Below, one piece after another: positions 20,173 to 27,443 of a stretch of DNA of 27,443 bases (position 1 is its first letter; every line of letters begins with the position of its first letter). Both the position numbers and the translations under genes were made by a program. This DNA is from an uncultured Collinsella sp. (GTDB lineage Bacteria; Actinomycetota; Coriobacteriia; Coriobacteriales; Coriobacteriaceae): assembly GCA_900541885.1 (NCBI GenBank), contig UQKW01000026.1, positions 1 through 27,443 of the forward strand, read 5' to 3'. The notes below the pieces were generated by a model. The model searched no databases. It had not been told where the DNA came from and saw nothing but the letters and a program-made list of their open reading frames with translations.

Positions 20173-20718
20173 GTGTGGTATGTGATCCAGGTCATTAACG
20201 GTCGCGAAGACGTAATGCGCGAGCGCATCGAGCATGTGGTGCCGGTTGGCGCCATGCAGGAGCTCTTTTATCCCCAATTTCAAACCGAGATCAAAGTACA
20301 CGGCGAATGGGTCAATACGACCAAGCCGCTCTTTCCCGGTTATCTTATCTGCGATACGTCAGATCCTCGCACCGTGCAACAGTATTTGGTGCGCATGGAC
20401 GACTTTGCCCGGGTGCTTTCCCAGGACGGTCAGTTTGTGCCGCTGTCAAAAGAAGAGACCCAGCTCATTGGCAGCTTTACCAATAGGGGAGATCGTGTAG
20501 TGCCCATGAGCGAGGCTCTAAAGGATGGAGACCAGGTCGTAGTAACGGCAGGTCCGTTGCTGGGCCACGAGGCCCTTATCAAAACCATTAACAGACGCAA
20601 GAGCACTGCCTTTTTGGAGCTCGACCTGTGCGGCCGACGCGTAACCACTCGCGTTGGCCTCGCGGTGCTTTCAGCCGAGCAGCGCGTCGTGCGCAATCAC
20701 AGAAGAGCGATCGCCTAG
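20173..20718 (+). CDS. NusG-family transcription antitermination factor (LoaP-like)
   Basis: This 181-residue protein is a specialised NusG paralogue. The NGN domain (about 1-110) starts with WYVIQVINGRED and includes LFPGYLICDT. A C-terminal KOW domain (about 118-175) reads DGDQVVVTAGPLLGHEALIK. Such paralogues (LoaP, UpxY, RfaH) bind RNA polymerase and prevent early termination in long polysaccharide operons. The pattern WYVIQV...GRE and the KOW sequence fit LoaP best. I chose the GTG at 20173 because AAGGGGG lies 8-10 nt upstream and family members start with (M)WYV. GTG codons at 20164 and 20167 fall in the binding site. It heads the polysaccharide genes, the classic position. Confidence 0.85.
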   Translation: MWYVIQVINGREDVMRERIEHVVPVGAMQELFYPQFQTEIKVHGEWVNTTKPLFPGYLICDTSDPRTVQQYLVRMDDFARVLSQDGQFVPLSKEETQLIGSFTNRGDRVVPMSEALKDGDQVVVTAGPLLGHEALIKTINRRKSTAFLELDLCGRRVTTRVGLAVLSAEQRVVRNHRRAIA

Positions 20719-20783
20719 CTGCAAGCTCGCAAGCGGACGACCGAAGGCAAAAAGTATCGGGGGAGGGGCTCTTGGAGCCTACG

Positions 20784-21566
20784 ATGATGACCATGGCACA
20801 GGGCGCGCGGGAGACGCGCACGGCCGCCACGGCGAATTCCGTCACTGCCGCAGCCGGTGCTGCGGGGGATTACCTTACAAACGAAGAAGCGTACAAGATG
20901 CTGCGCGGTGCCAACTCCGGCGTGAAGCCCGAGCTTGGGCACAGGCTCTACCGCGTTGTTAAGCGTACGGTGGACATTGTCGCCGCCGGCGGAGCCCTGG
21001 TGTTGCTCTTTATTCCCGGGGTAATTCTGAGCGTGGTCATTTGCATAAAGAGCCCGGGCGCCAGCCCCCTATATTCACAGTGGCGCGTGGGCCGCGTGCG
21101 CAAAGACGGCACGTTCTACCTGTTTAAGATCCACAAGTTCCGCAGCATGGTTCCCAACGCAGACCAAATGCTCAAGGACTTGCAGGCCCAAAACGAGGCC
21201 ACTGGCCCCATGTTTAAAATGAAGCACGACCCGCGCATTATTCCCGGTGTGGGTAACTTCATTCGCAAGCACAGCATCGACGAGCTGCCCCAGCTCATCA
21301 ACGTGTTCTTGGGCCAAATGAACCTCATTGGCCCGCGCCCCGGCCTGCCGCGCGAGGTTGCCCTGTACAGCGAGCACGACATGAAGCGCCTGGCGGTAAA
21401 ACCCGGCTGCAGCGGTCCTTGGCAGGTAATGGGCCGCAGCTACCTGGGCTTCAACGAAATGGTTGAGCTGGATCTTCGCTATATAGAGAATCGCAGCCTG
21501 CGCCAGGACCTGCGGTTGATATTCGGCACGCTGAAGACGATGTTCTCTGGGGAAGGTGCCGTGTAG
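20784..21566 (+). CDS. Undecaprenyl-phosphate sugar-1-phosphate transferase (priming enzyme, bacterial sugar transferase family)
   Basis: This 260-residue protein starts assembly of a polysaccharide repeat unit by moving a sugar-phosphate from a nucleotide sugar to undecaprenyl phosphate at the inner membrane face. A 50-residue non-conserved N-terminus precedes a hydrophobic membrane segment (about 63-88), then the catalytic domain with QWRVGR, FKIHKFRSM, the DE dyad D166-E167 in SIDELPQL, and LIGPRPGLP. This is the short monotopic type (PglC/WbaP C-terminal half). ATG at 20784 has GGAG 6 nt upstream. A TTG at 20772 after GGGGAGGGG is an alternative. It lies 65 nt after the antiterminator gene and 1 nt before the next gene. 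Confidence 0.92.
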   Translation: MMTMAQGARETRTAATANSVTAAAGAAGDYLTNEEAYKMLRGANSGVKPELGHRLYRVVKRTVDIVAAGGALVLLFIPGVILSVVICIKSPGASPLYSQWRVGRVRKDGTFYLFKIHKFRSMVPNADQMLKDLQAQNEATGPMFKMKHDPRIIPGVGNFIRKHSIDELPQLINVFLGQMNLIGPRPGLPREVALYSEHDMKRLAVKPGCSGPWQVMGRSYLGFNEMVELDLRYIENRSLRQDLRLIFGTLKTMFSGEGAV

Positions 21567-21567
21567 C

Positions 21568-22671
21568 ATGCGCATCGCCATGATAGGCCAAAAGAGAACG
21601 GGTTCGCGCGAGGGCGGCGTAGAAGTGGTGGTAGGCGAGCTTGCTCGCCGTATGGCAGACCTTGGTCACCAAGTAACCTGCTACGACCGTATGGGCGAAG
21701 GAGCTCCTTCCGAGCCCTACGAGAAGGATGGCTACCGCATCGTTCCCGTAAAGGCTCTGGACATCAAGGGGCTCTCTGCGCTCACGAGCAGCTTTGCCGC
21801 AACAAGGGCCGCCATCAAAGACGGGGCAGACGTAATTCACTATCACGCAGAGGGGCCGTGTGTCCCCCTTCGTTTTGCGCGTTCCGCGGACATCAGGACC
21901 GTGGCAACGATCCACGTCCTGGACTGGCAGCGTGCAAAATGGGGCGGCTTGGCTTCCAAGTACATCAAGTTCGGCGAGGCGACGGCGGCCAAGTGCGCGG
22001 ATGCGCTCATCGTGCTTTCCCGGGGCAATCAGGAGTACTTCAAGGAGGCTTACGGCCGCGAGGCTACGCTCATTCCCAACGGCATCACTCCCGAGGCGGA
22101 TCTTCCCGCGAAGGAGATCTCCGAGCGCTTGGGGCTCACCCAGGGCTCCTATGTCCTCTACCTCGGTCGCATTGTGCCCGAGAAGCGACCGGAACTGTTG
22201 GTGGAGGCGTACAAGCAGGTAAAGACGGATAAGCGCCTGGTTATCGCGGGCGACTCCTCCGATACGGACGACTACGCCGTGGCGCTCAAAGAGGCTGCCG
22301 CGTCCGACCCCCGCGCGCTCTTTACCGGCCACGTTGAGGGCAACCTGCTCTCCGAGCTGTACTCCAACGCGTATTGCTACGCGCTCCCCTCCGACGTTGA
22401 GGGCCTGCCCATGAGCTTGCTGGAGGCCATGTCTCACGGTGCGGCATGCGTTACCTCGGATATTCCCGAGTGCGCGGATGTTCTGCAGGGTTGCGGGCTC
22501 ACGTTCCCACACGGAGACGCGGGGGCGCTGCGCGACGTGCTTGAAGGCCTGATAGCGGATTCTGCCCAAGCGGAGAGGCTGGGCGCCATGGCACGTGACC
22601 GCGCGATTAATGGCTATGACTGGAACAGCGTCGTCCAAAGGACGCTTGCTTTGTATGAGGGTGTTGCGTAA
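21568..22671 (+). CDS. Glycosyltransferase family 4 protein (first)
   Basis: This 367-residue GT-B retaining glycosyltransferase has an N-terminal acceptor domain with a Gly-rich loop (SREGGVEVVVGEL, about 13-25). The C-terminal donor domain includes YLGRIVPEKRPELLVEAY and the E-x7-E motif in EGLPMSLLEAMSHG (about 277-290). It probably adds the second sugar to the lipid-linked unit made by the priming enzyme, though donor and linkage cannot be predicted. The ATG at 21568 starts 1 nt after the preceding stop with GGGGAAGG upstream. An in-frame GTG at 21556 is less likely. Its stop overlaps the next start (TAATG). Confidence 0.9.
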   Translation: MRIAMIGQKRTGSREGGVEVVVGELARRMADLGHQVTCYDRMGEGAPSEPYEKDGYRIVPVKALDIKGLSALTSSFAATRAAIKDGADVIHYHAEGPCVPLRFARSADIRTVATIHVLDWQRAKWGGLASKYIKFGEATAAKCADALIVLSRGNQEYFKEAYGREATLIPNGITPEADLPAKEISERLGLTQGSYVLYLGRIVPEKRPELLVEAYKQVKTDKRLVIAGDSSDTDDYAVALKEAAASDPRALFTGHVEGNLLSELYSNAYCYALPSDVEGLPMSLLEAMSHGAACVTSDIPECADVLQGCGLTFPHGDAGALRDVLEGLIADSAQAERLGAMARDRAINGYDWNSVVQRTLALYEGVA

Positions 22672-23954
22672 TGAAGATCCTTCTTGTAAATAAGTTTCAT
22701 TGGCGCAAGGGTGGAAGCGAGACGTACTACTTTGCTCTTGCCGATGGTCTTCGCGCTCTTGGGCATGAAGTTGCCTTCTTCAGCATGGAGGATGAGCGTA
22801 ATGAGCCGACTGAGTGGTCGCGTTACTTTGTAACGAATCGCGACTATAACGGACCGAGCTCTATTGTCGATAAGGCGAAGGCCGCGCAGGCACTTGTGTA
22901 TTCCAAAGAGGCGCGCGAGAAGTTCGATGCGCTGTGCCGTGAATTCCAGCCCGATGTAATCCATCTCAATCTCACTCATAGGCAGATTACGTTTTCCATC
23001 TTGGACGCTCCTTGGCTAAAGCAGCATCCAACGCCGGTTGTGTATACCTCGCACGACTTGATTCTTGCTTGCCCGAGCTATCTTATGCTTGATTCCGAGG
23101 GCAACGTTTGCGATTCGTGTCTCGGGGGTCATTTTGGCAATTGCCTTAAGAAGAAGTGCGTAAAGGGTTCGATCGCAAAAAGCGCGTTAGCGGTGGCTGA
23201 GGCGGAGTGGCTTAAACGGCACAAAACCTATTCACGTCTCGATCGCATCATCTGCCCGAGTGAGTTCATGCGGAACAAGTTTATTGAAGCGGGGCTTCCC
23301 GAGCGTCAGCTTGTCCTCATGCGGAATTTCCTGAATCCCGATTCGATGTCACGGGAAGTTGCCAACCAAAATAATGAAGATCCCTACATGCTGTATCTGG
23401 GACGCCTTTCTCGCGAGAAAGGCGTGTTAACGCTCGTGCATGCTTTTGAGAAGGCGGCACCGGTGATCCCTGATTGGCGTCTTGTTATTGCAGGCGATGG
23501 CCCTGAATGTGATGCTGTGAAGGTCAAAGTTTCCGCAATGCCAAACGAAATAAGCTCGAGGATTGAGCTGGTTGGATATAAAACCGGTGACGCCCTGCGC
23601 GGACTTGTGAATCGAGCCACTCTGGCGGCTGCGCCGTCAGAGTGCCTCGAGAACGCGCCATATGCGGTTCTCGAGGCACTCGCCGCGGGCAAGCCCGTTA
23701 TCGGTACGAACATGGGCGGAATACCCGAGCTGGTACGTGAGGGTGAAACGGGCTTCCTGGCTGAAGCCCACGATGAGGCAGGACTCGCAGATGCAATCCG
23801 TAGGGGTGCGGCGGTGGCCGCCGATCCTGCGGCTTACGCCGCGATGAGCGCGCATTGCCGTTCATTCGTGGCAGAGAACTGTAATCAAGAGAAATACATC
23901 CGGAATCTCGTCTCCCTGTATCAAGAACTAATTGACCGGAAGGTGGTGGCCTAA
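22671..23954 (+). CDS. Glycosyltransferase family 4 protein (second), with Cys cluster
   Basis: This 427-residue GT-B enzyme has an N-terminal KFHWRKGGSETYYF loop and a C-terminal YLGRLSREKGVLTLVHAFEKA with E-x7-E in ECLENAPYAVLEALAAG (about 324-340). A Cys-rich insert (CDSC...NC...KKKC, about 147-163) could bind metal and occurs in a subset of GT4 enzymes. The ATG shares one base with the preceding stop, implying translational coupling. Its codons are visibly more AT-rich at third positions than those of both neighbours, which suggests a separate origin within a mosaic locus. The acceptor and donor are unknown. Confidence 0.9.
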   Translation: MKILLVNKFHWRKGGSETYYFALADGLRALGHEVAFFSMEDERNEPTEWSRYFVTNRDYNGPSSIVDKAKAAQALVYSKEAREKFDALCREFQPDVIHLNLTHRQITFSILDAPWLKQHPTPVVYTSHDLILACPSYLMLDSEGNVCDSCLGGHFGNCLKKKCVKGSIAKSALAVAEAEWLKRHKTYSRLDRIICPSEFMRNKFIEAGLPERQLVLMRNFLNPDSMSREVANQNNEDPYMLYLGRLSREKGVLTLVHAFEKAAPVIPDWRLVIAGDGPECDAVKVKVSAMPNEISSRIELVGYKTGDALRGLVNRATLAAAPSECLENAPYAVLEALAAGKPVIGTNMGGIPELVREGETGFLAEAHDEAGLADAIRRGAAVAADPAAYAAMSAHCRSFVAENCNQEKYIRNLVSLYQELIDRKVVA

Positions 23955-23957
23955 CCC

Positions 23958-25094
23958 ATGGCCGAGAAGAAACTCAACGGAACCGTAATCGTAACGTACC
24001 GCTGCAACGCGCGCTGCACCATGTGCAACCGCTACAAGGCTCCCAGCCGTCCGGAGGAGGAGCTCTCCCTCGACGTGATCAAGAAGCTCCCGCGCATGTA
24101 CTTCACCAACATCACCGGTGGCGAGCCCTTCATCAGGACCGACCTTGCGGATATCGTGCGCGAGCTGTACAAGAAGTCCGACCGCATCGTCATCTCCACC
24201 AACGGCTTCTTCACCGACCGCATCATCGCCCTTGCCGAGGAATTCCCCCAGGTGGGAATCCGCATCTCCATCGAGGGTCTGCAGCAGACCAACGATGAGA
24301 TCCGCGGTCTCCAGAACGGCTTCAACCGCGGCTACGAGACGCTCAAGAAGCTCGTGGAAATGAAGCACCCGGACGTGGGCTTTGGCATGACGGTGCAGGA
24401 TCGCAACGCTGCGGACTTGGTGCCGCTGTACAAGCTTTCCGACGAGCTCGGCATGGAGTTCGCCACCGCCAGCCTGCACAACAGCTTCTACTTTGTCGAG
24501 GCGAAGAACATCATCAAGGACCGTCCCATGGTGGCCCAGAACTTCGAGGACCTGGTAAACGAGCTCCTCAAGTCCAACGAGCCCAAGAAGTGGTTCCGCG
24601 CGTACTTCAACATGGGCCTCATCAACTACATCTATGGGCAGAAGCGCCTGCTCCCGTGCGATATGGCGTTCGACACGTTCTTCATCGACCCCTACGGCGA
24701 CGTCATGCCCTGCAACGGCACCAAGGAGAAGCTCGTTATGGGCAACCTTAACGACGAGTCTTGGGATGAGCTGTGGGAGAGCGCCCAGGCCGAGAAAGTG
24801 CGCGGCTGCGTGCGCCACTGCGACCGCAACTGCTGGATGATCGGCTCCGTGTCTCCTGCCATGCACAAGTACATCTGGAAACCCGCGTCGTGGGTGCTGG
24901 CGCACAAGCTCAAGCCCGGCAAGAAGTTCGACATGCACGAGCTCCCCATCGTGCGCGACTACGAGTCGGGCAAGGTGACGAAGGAGGAGCTGGACGCTCT
25001 TTCCACCTGCGACATGCACGCCGCGATCAACGACGGCCTTTCCGACGCAAGCCGAGCCGACGCGCACGTGTACGAGACTGAGGAGGCGCTGTAG
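23958..25094 (+). CDS. Radical SAM protein with SPASM/twitch-like C-terminal cysteines
   Basis: This 378-residue enzyme has the radical SAM CX3CX2C cluster (C16, C20, C23 in CNARCTMC), followed by TGGEP (53-57) for SAM binding and the TIM-barrel core to about 230. Five further cysteines (C234, C252, C284, C288, C292) in CDMAFDTFFIDPYGDVMPC and CVRHCDRNC fit a SPASM/twitch auxiliary iron-sulfur site. The substrate is unknown. SPASM enzymes often modify peptides, but here all neighbours make polysaccharide, so sugar or lipid-sugar modification is possible. Codon use is very GC3-rich and strongly biased, unlike the gene before it. The start ATG is 3 nt after the previous stop. GGAAGGTGG lies upstream. 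Confidence 0.9.
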   Translation: MAEKKLNGTVIVTYRCNARCTMCNRYKAPSRPEEELSLDVIKKLPRMYFTNITGGEPFIRTDLADIVRELYKKSDRIVISTNGFFTDRIIALAEEFPQVGIRISIEGLQQTNDEIRGLQNGFNRGYETLKKLVEMKHPDVGFGMTVQDRNAADLVPLYKLSDELGMEFATASLHNSFYFVEAKNIIKDRPMVAQNFEDLVNELLKSNEPKKWFRAYFNMGLINYIYGQKRLLPCDMAFDTFFIDPYGDVMPCNGTKEKLVMGNLNDESWDELWESAQAEKVRGCVRHCDRNCWMIGSVSPAMHKYIWKPASWVLAHKLKPGKKFDMHELPIVRDYESGKVTKEELDALSTCDMHAAINDGLSDASRADAHVYETEEAL

Positions 25095-25166
25095 TGCAGC
25101 CGGGTGGAAAAATCGAATGTAAAAATTCAGAAATAGCGGTTGCTCGATATCAATCGGAGGAAACAC

Positions 25167-26270
25167 GTGAAAGTATCCTGCATAACCAGGCACGCAATCT
25201 CTAATTATGGCTCCCTGCTCCAGGCATATGCGACACAACGAGCGGTAGAGAGCTTGGGGCATGAGTTCGAGATTATGGACTATGTACCTGCTTGTGAGGA
25301 CGTATCCCAGCAGGTGAGGACGCTTCTTTCGACAAAGCCGTCCTGGAACGAGAACCCGTTGAAGAAGTCTGTCTACAGACTTCTGATGGAGCCTGAGACA
25401 AGGGTGGCGGGCAAGCGGTTTGCGCGTGAGCGTTCCCAGCTGCTTAAGATGAGCCCTCACTATGCATCCCTGGAGGAGCTGAAGGCTAATCCGCCCAAGG
25501 CCGATGTCTATATGACTGGAAGCGATCAGGTGTGGGGTCCCATCAGCTCGGGCGCATACGACCTGTCATACGCGCTTGAGTTTGCTCCCGAGGGCGTAAG
25601 GCGCATCTCATATGCGGCAAGCTTTGGTAAGAAGAATATCCCGGATAGCGTGCGCCCCAGGTTTCTCGAGGACCTTCGAGCATATGAGGCCGTGTTCGTA
25701 CGCGAGGATGCCGCGCGCGAGCAGCTTGCCTCGTGGGGCATAGAGGCCGGACAGGTTGTCGATCCCACGCTGCTGCTTGATGGCGAGGCGTGGAGAAGGA
25801 TGGCGGCACCTGCCCCGAAGGGCGAATACATCCTCGTCTACCAGATTCACAGCGACCCGACGGTGGGGCAGTACGCCGTGAAGGTTGCCAAAAAGCTTGG
25901 CTTGCCCCTGATACGGATCTCCGCAAGCCTGCACCAGGCCTCACGCGAGGGCAAGTTCAAGTGGCTGCCGACGCTTGCTGAGTTTCTCTCGTATGTCGAC
26001 AACGCAGCATGCCTAGTCACGGACTCGTTCCACGGTACGGCTTTTGCCATAAATCTCAATACGCCGCTGGTAGAAGTGCTGCCCAAGAACGGAACCTCGA
26101 GCAGGAACGTGAGTATTCTGCGACTCACGGACCTCACGGACAGAGTGCTTCAGAATCTAGATGATGTCGAGTTAGCATCCAAGCAGATTGACTTTGGTCG
26201 GGTCAACGATGTGATGGGTGCGGAGAGGGAGAAGTCCCTAGCGCAGCTCAAGAGCATGATTGAGGAGTAG
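25167..26270 (+). CDS. Polysaccharide pyruvyl transferase family protein
   Basis: This 367-residue protein belongs to the CsaB/WcaK-like family that transfers pyruvate from phosphoenolpyruvate to sugars as a ketal, adding negative charge to the polymer. Family marks are SNYGSLLQAYATQ (12-24), YMTGSDQVWGP, RISYAASFGKKN and the active-site region VTDSFHGTAFAI. I chose the GTG at 25167 since GGAGG lies 6 nt upstream (25156-25160). The frame is open to 25140 but without a ribosome binding site there. A 72-nt gap separates it from the radical SAM gene. The FrhB-like gene follows with a 4-nt gap, a pairing often seen in gut bacterial capsule loci. Confidence 0.9.
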   Translation: MKVSCITRHAISNYGSLLQAYATQRAVESLGHEFEIMDYVPACEDVSQQVRTLLSTKPSWNENPLKKSVYRLLMEPETRVAGKRFARERSQLLKMSPHYASLEELKANPPKADVYMTGSDQVWGPISSGAYDLSYALEFAPEGVRRISYAASFGKKNIPDSVRPRFLEDLRAYEAVFVREDAAREQLASWGIEAGQVVDPTLLLDGEAWRRMAAPAPKGEYILVYQIHSDPTVGQYAVKVAKKLGLPLIRISASLHQASREGKFKWLPTLAEFLSYVDNAACLVTDSFHGTAFAINLNTPLVEVLPKNGTSSRNVSILRLTDLTDRVLQNLDDVELASKQIDFGRVNDVMGAEREKSLAQLKSMIEE

Positions 26271-26274
26271 GGCA

Positions 26275-27350
26275 TTGTCAAACGTTGGCACTAGGACGGT
26301 ATGCAAGAAGGATATGTGCGCTGGCTGTATGGCCTGCGTCGATTCATGCCGACATGGAGCGATTGCCATTGAGGATACGATTGAGGCGTATAACGCCCGT
26401 ATTGATCCTACAAGGTGCGTGGGATGTGGACTGTGCGAGAAAACGTGTCCCCAGATGGTATCCCCATCTTCGTTGCGTCCTCTCGAGTGGCTACAGGGGT
26501 GGGCGAAAGATACATCGCTCAGAATGTCATCTTCGTCCGGGGGTCTGGCTACGGCCATCTCGGAGGCGTTTGTGGCGTCAAATGGATTAGTGTGTTCATG
26601 TGCAGAGGAGGGCGGTGAGTTCCGGTTCCACCTCACTTCTGATGCGGATTACTTGAGGAGGGCCCAAGGCTCCAAATACGTCAAAAGCAATCCGCTTGGT
26701 GCGTACCGCGAGGTTAGGGAGGCCCTGCAAGGTGGTCAAAGGGTTCTCTTTATCGGTCTTCCTTGTCAGGTTGCTGCGATGCGTAACTTCGTTGGAAGCC
26801 GTTTAGCCGATTCCCTTTACACCATCGACCTTATCTGTCATGGTTCACCGTCCCCCAAGGTCCTGAGCCGATTCTTGGAAGAGACAGGTAACAACCTGTC
26901 TAATGAGCTGATACTGTGGGTAGGACGGGTGTCCGCGATCGCTACTCGATTGCTTTCCTCTCGGGTTTACCGTATACGGAAGGCTGCTACTCCTGCCGCT
27001 ACGCCAAGGGTGATCGTGTCTCCGATATTACGCTTGGCGATTCATGGGGTAGCGAGCTTTCTGATGAGGTCGCGAACGGGATATCCCTCGCACTTGTGCA
27101 GACAGACAAGGGTCGAGAACTGTTAGAAATGACGGACCTTGAGCTTTTGCCGGTTGATCCTGGTCTAGCTGTGGCCAACAATGAACAGCTTCAACGTCCT
27201 TCGACGAAGCCTATAGAAAGAAATACCTTTATGGACGGCTTTCGTAACGGGGTACGGGTTAACCGACTCGTTCTCAGGGCGAGGCCAAAAGACTGCGCCA
27301 AGTACTTGGTCAAGGATATACTGCTTGCACTGGGTTTGCTCAGGGGTTAA
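26275..27350 (+). pseudogene. Broken FrhB-like (coenzyme F420 hydrogenase/dehydrogenase beta subunit family) iron-sulfur protein gene
   Basis: The 5' part encodes two 4Fe-4S motifs (CAGCMACVDSC and CVGCGLCEKTC) and FrhB-family marks (QGSKYVKSN, FIGLPCQVAA, CHGSPSPKVLSRFLEE) in one frame. The 3' part continues in another frame from about 26916, with AFLSGLPYTEGCYSCRYA and RVSDITLGDSWG, and ends at 27350. The stretch normally between these (FRDK..GW and some 30-40 residues) is missing, so an out-of-frame deletion near 26905-26930 is likely. The first frame runs on to 27126 with unrelated sequence. The start is TTG at 26275 with GGAG 7 nt upstream. In polysaccharide loci such proteins are thought to be redox partners or modifiers. 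The function is unproven. Confidence 0.75.
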
Positions 27351-27443
27351 CACATCGAGAGCGTTTGCTTTAGGCATTAATGATAAGGTAAGGCTCTGTT
27401 AGACCAGGATTGACATGCCGACCTGCCGGCTAACTCGCCGTCT
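27351..27443. other. Right-edge sequence without a recognised gene
   Basis: The last 93 nt after the broken FrhB-like gene show no gene start I can support. From 27392 the sequence GGCTCTGTTAGACC resembles the GGCTCT-type ends of ISL3-family insertion sequences, but the window ends too soon to test this. Confidence 0.2.

Noticed and set aside
21395..21402. GGTAAAAC inside the priming sugar transferase gene
   Set aside because: It is a single, non-palindromic copy within coding sequence and is taken as chance.
23928..25460. Long minus-strand open frame opposite the radical SAM gene
   Set aside because: The plus strand has intact Fe-S and SAM motifs; the antisense frame reflects the strong GC3 bias.

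Overview
The window looks like a chromosomal segment of a high-GC gut actinobacterium of the class Coriobacteriia, most likely Collinsella or a close relative. This is an inference from gene content (a glgB-glgP-glgC-glgD-glgA glycogen operon with a GlgD partner, a debranching/4-alpha-glucanotransferase fusion, and a LoaP-type antiterminator heading a polysaccharide locus) and from codon use. No database search was possible.

Left part (1-3000): an inverted repeat and a terminator close an unseen upstream unit. They are followed by the translation genes fmt and rsmB on the plus strand, overlapping by ATGA. A 19-bp-arm palindrome and a hairpin separate rsmB from the convergent small zinc-ribbon gene of the FmdB family.

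Central part (3089-16400): a complete glycogen cycle on the minus strand, transcribed glgB, glgP, glgC, glgD, glgA and then, after a hairpin and a separate upstream region, a 1098-residue GH13-GH77 fusion. GlgC (with the catalytically degenerate GlgD) makes ADP-glucose, GlgA elongates and GlgB branches. GlgP phosphorolyses, and the fusion enzyme debranches and transfers glucan stubs. GlgA and GlgB both carry long Lys/Ala/Thr-rich histone-H1-like C-terminal tails (about 235 and 75 residues). This is the most unusual protein feature of the window. A GGTAAAAC/GTTTTACC motif recurs in the two regulatory regions of the cluster, suggesting one shared, probably LacI-family, regulator.

Divergent from glgB lie a HAD phosphatase and a thiamine pyrophosphokinase gene, whose stop codon sits in a large palindromic repeat, then a tRNA-Ala(GGC) gene with its own promoter and terminator. 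Next, on the minus strand, is a RhuM-Fic/Doc fusion protein gene whose predicted promoter is overlapped by a LexA-like palindrome.

Right part (19040-27443): about 1.1 kb without recognisable genes, holding candidate promoters and a long hairpin, leads into a NusG-paralogue (LoaP-like) antiterminator and a polysaccharide locus. The locus encodes a priming sugar-phosphate transferase, two GT4 glycosyltransferases, a radical SAM/SPASM-type enzyme, a polysaccharide pyruvyl transferase and a broken FrhB-like iron-sulfur protein gene. The locus continues beyond the window or is interrupted near its right edge.
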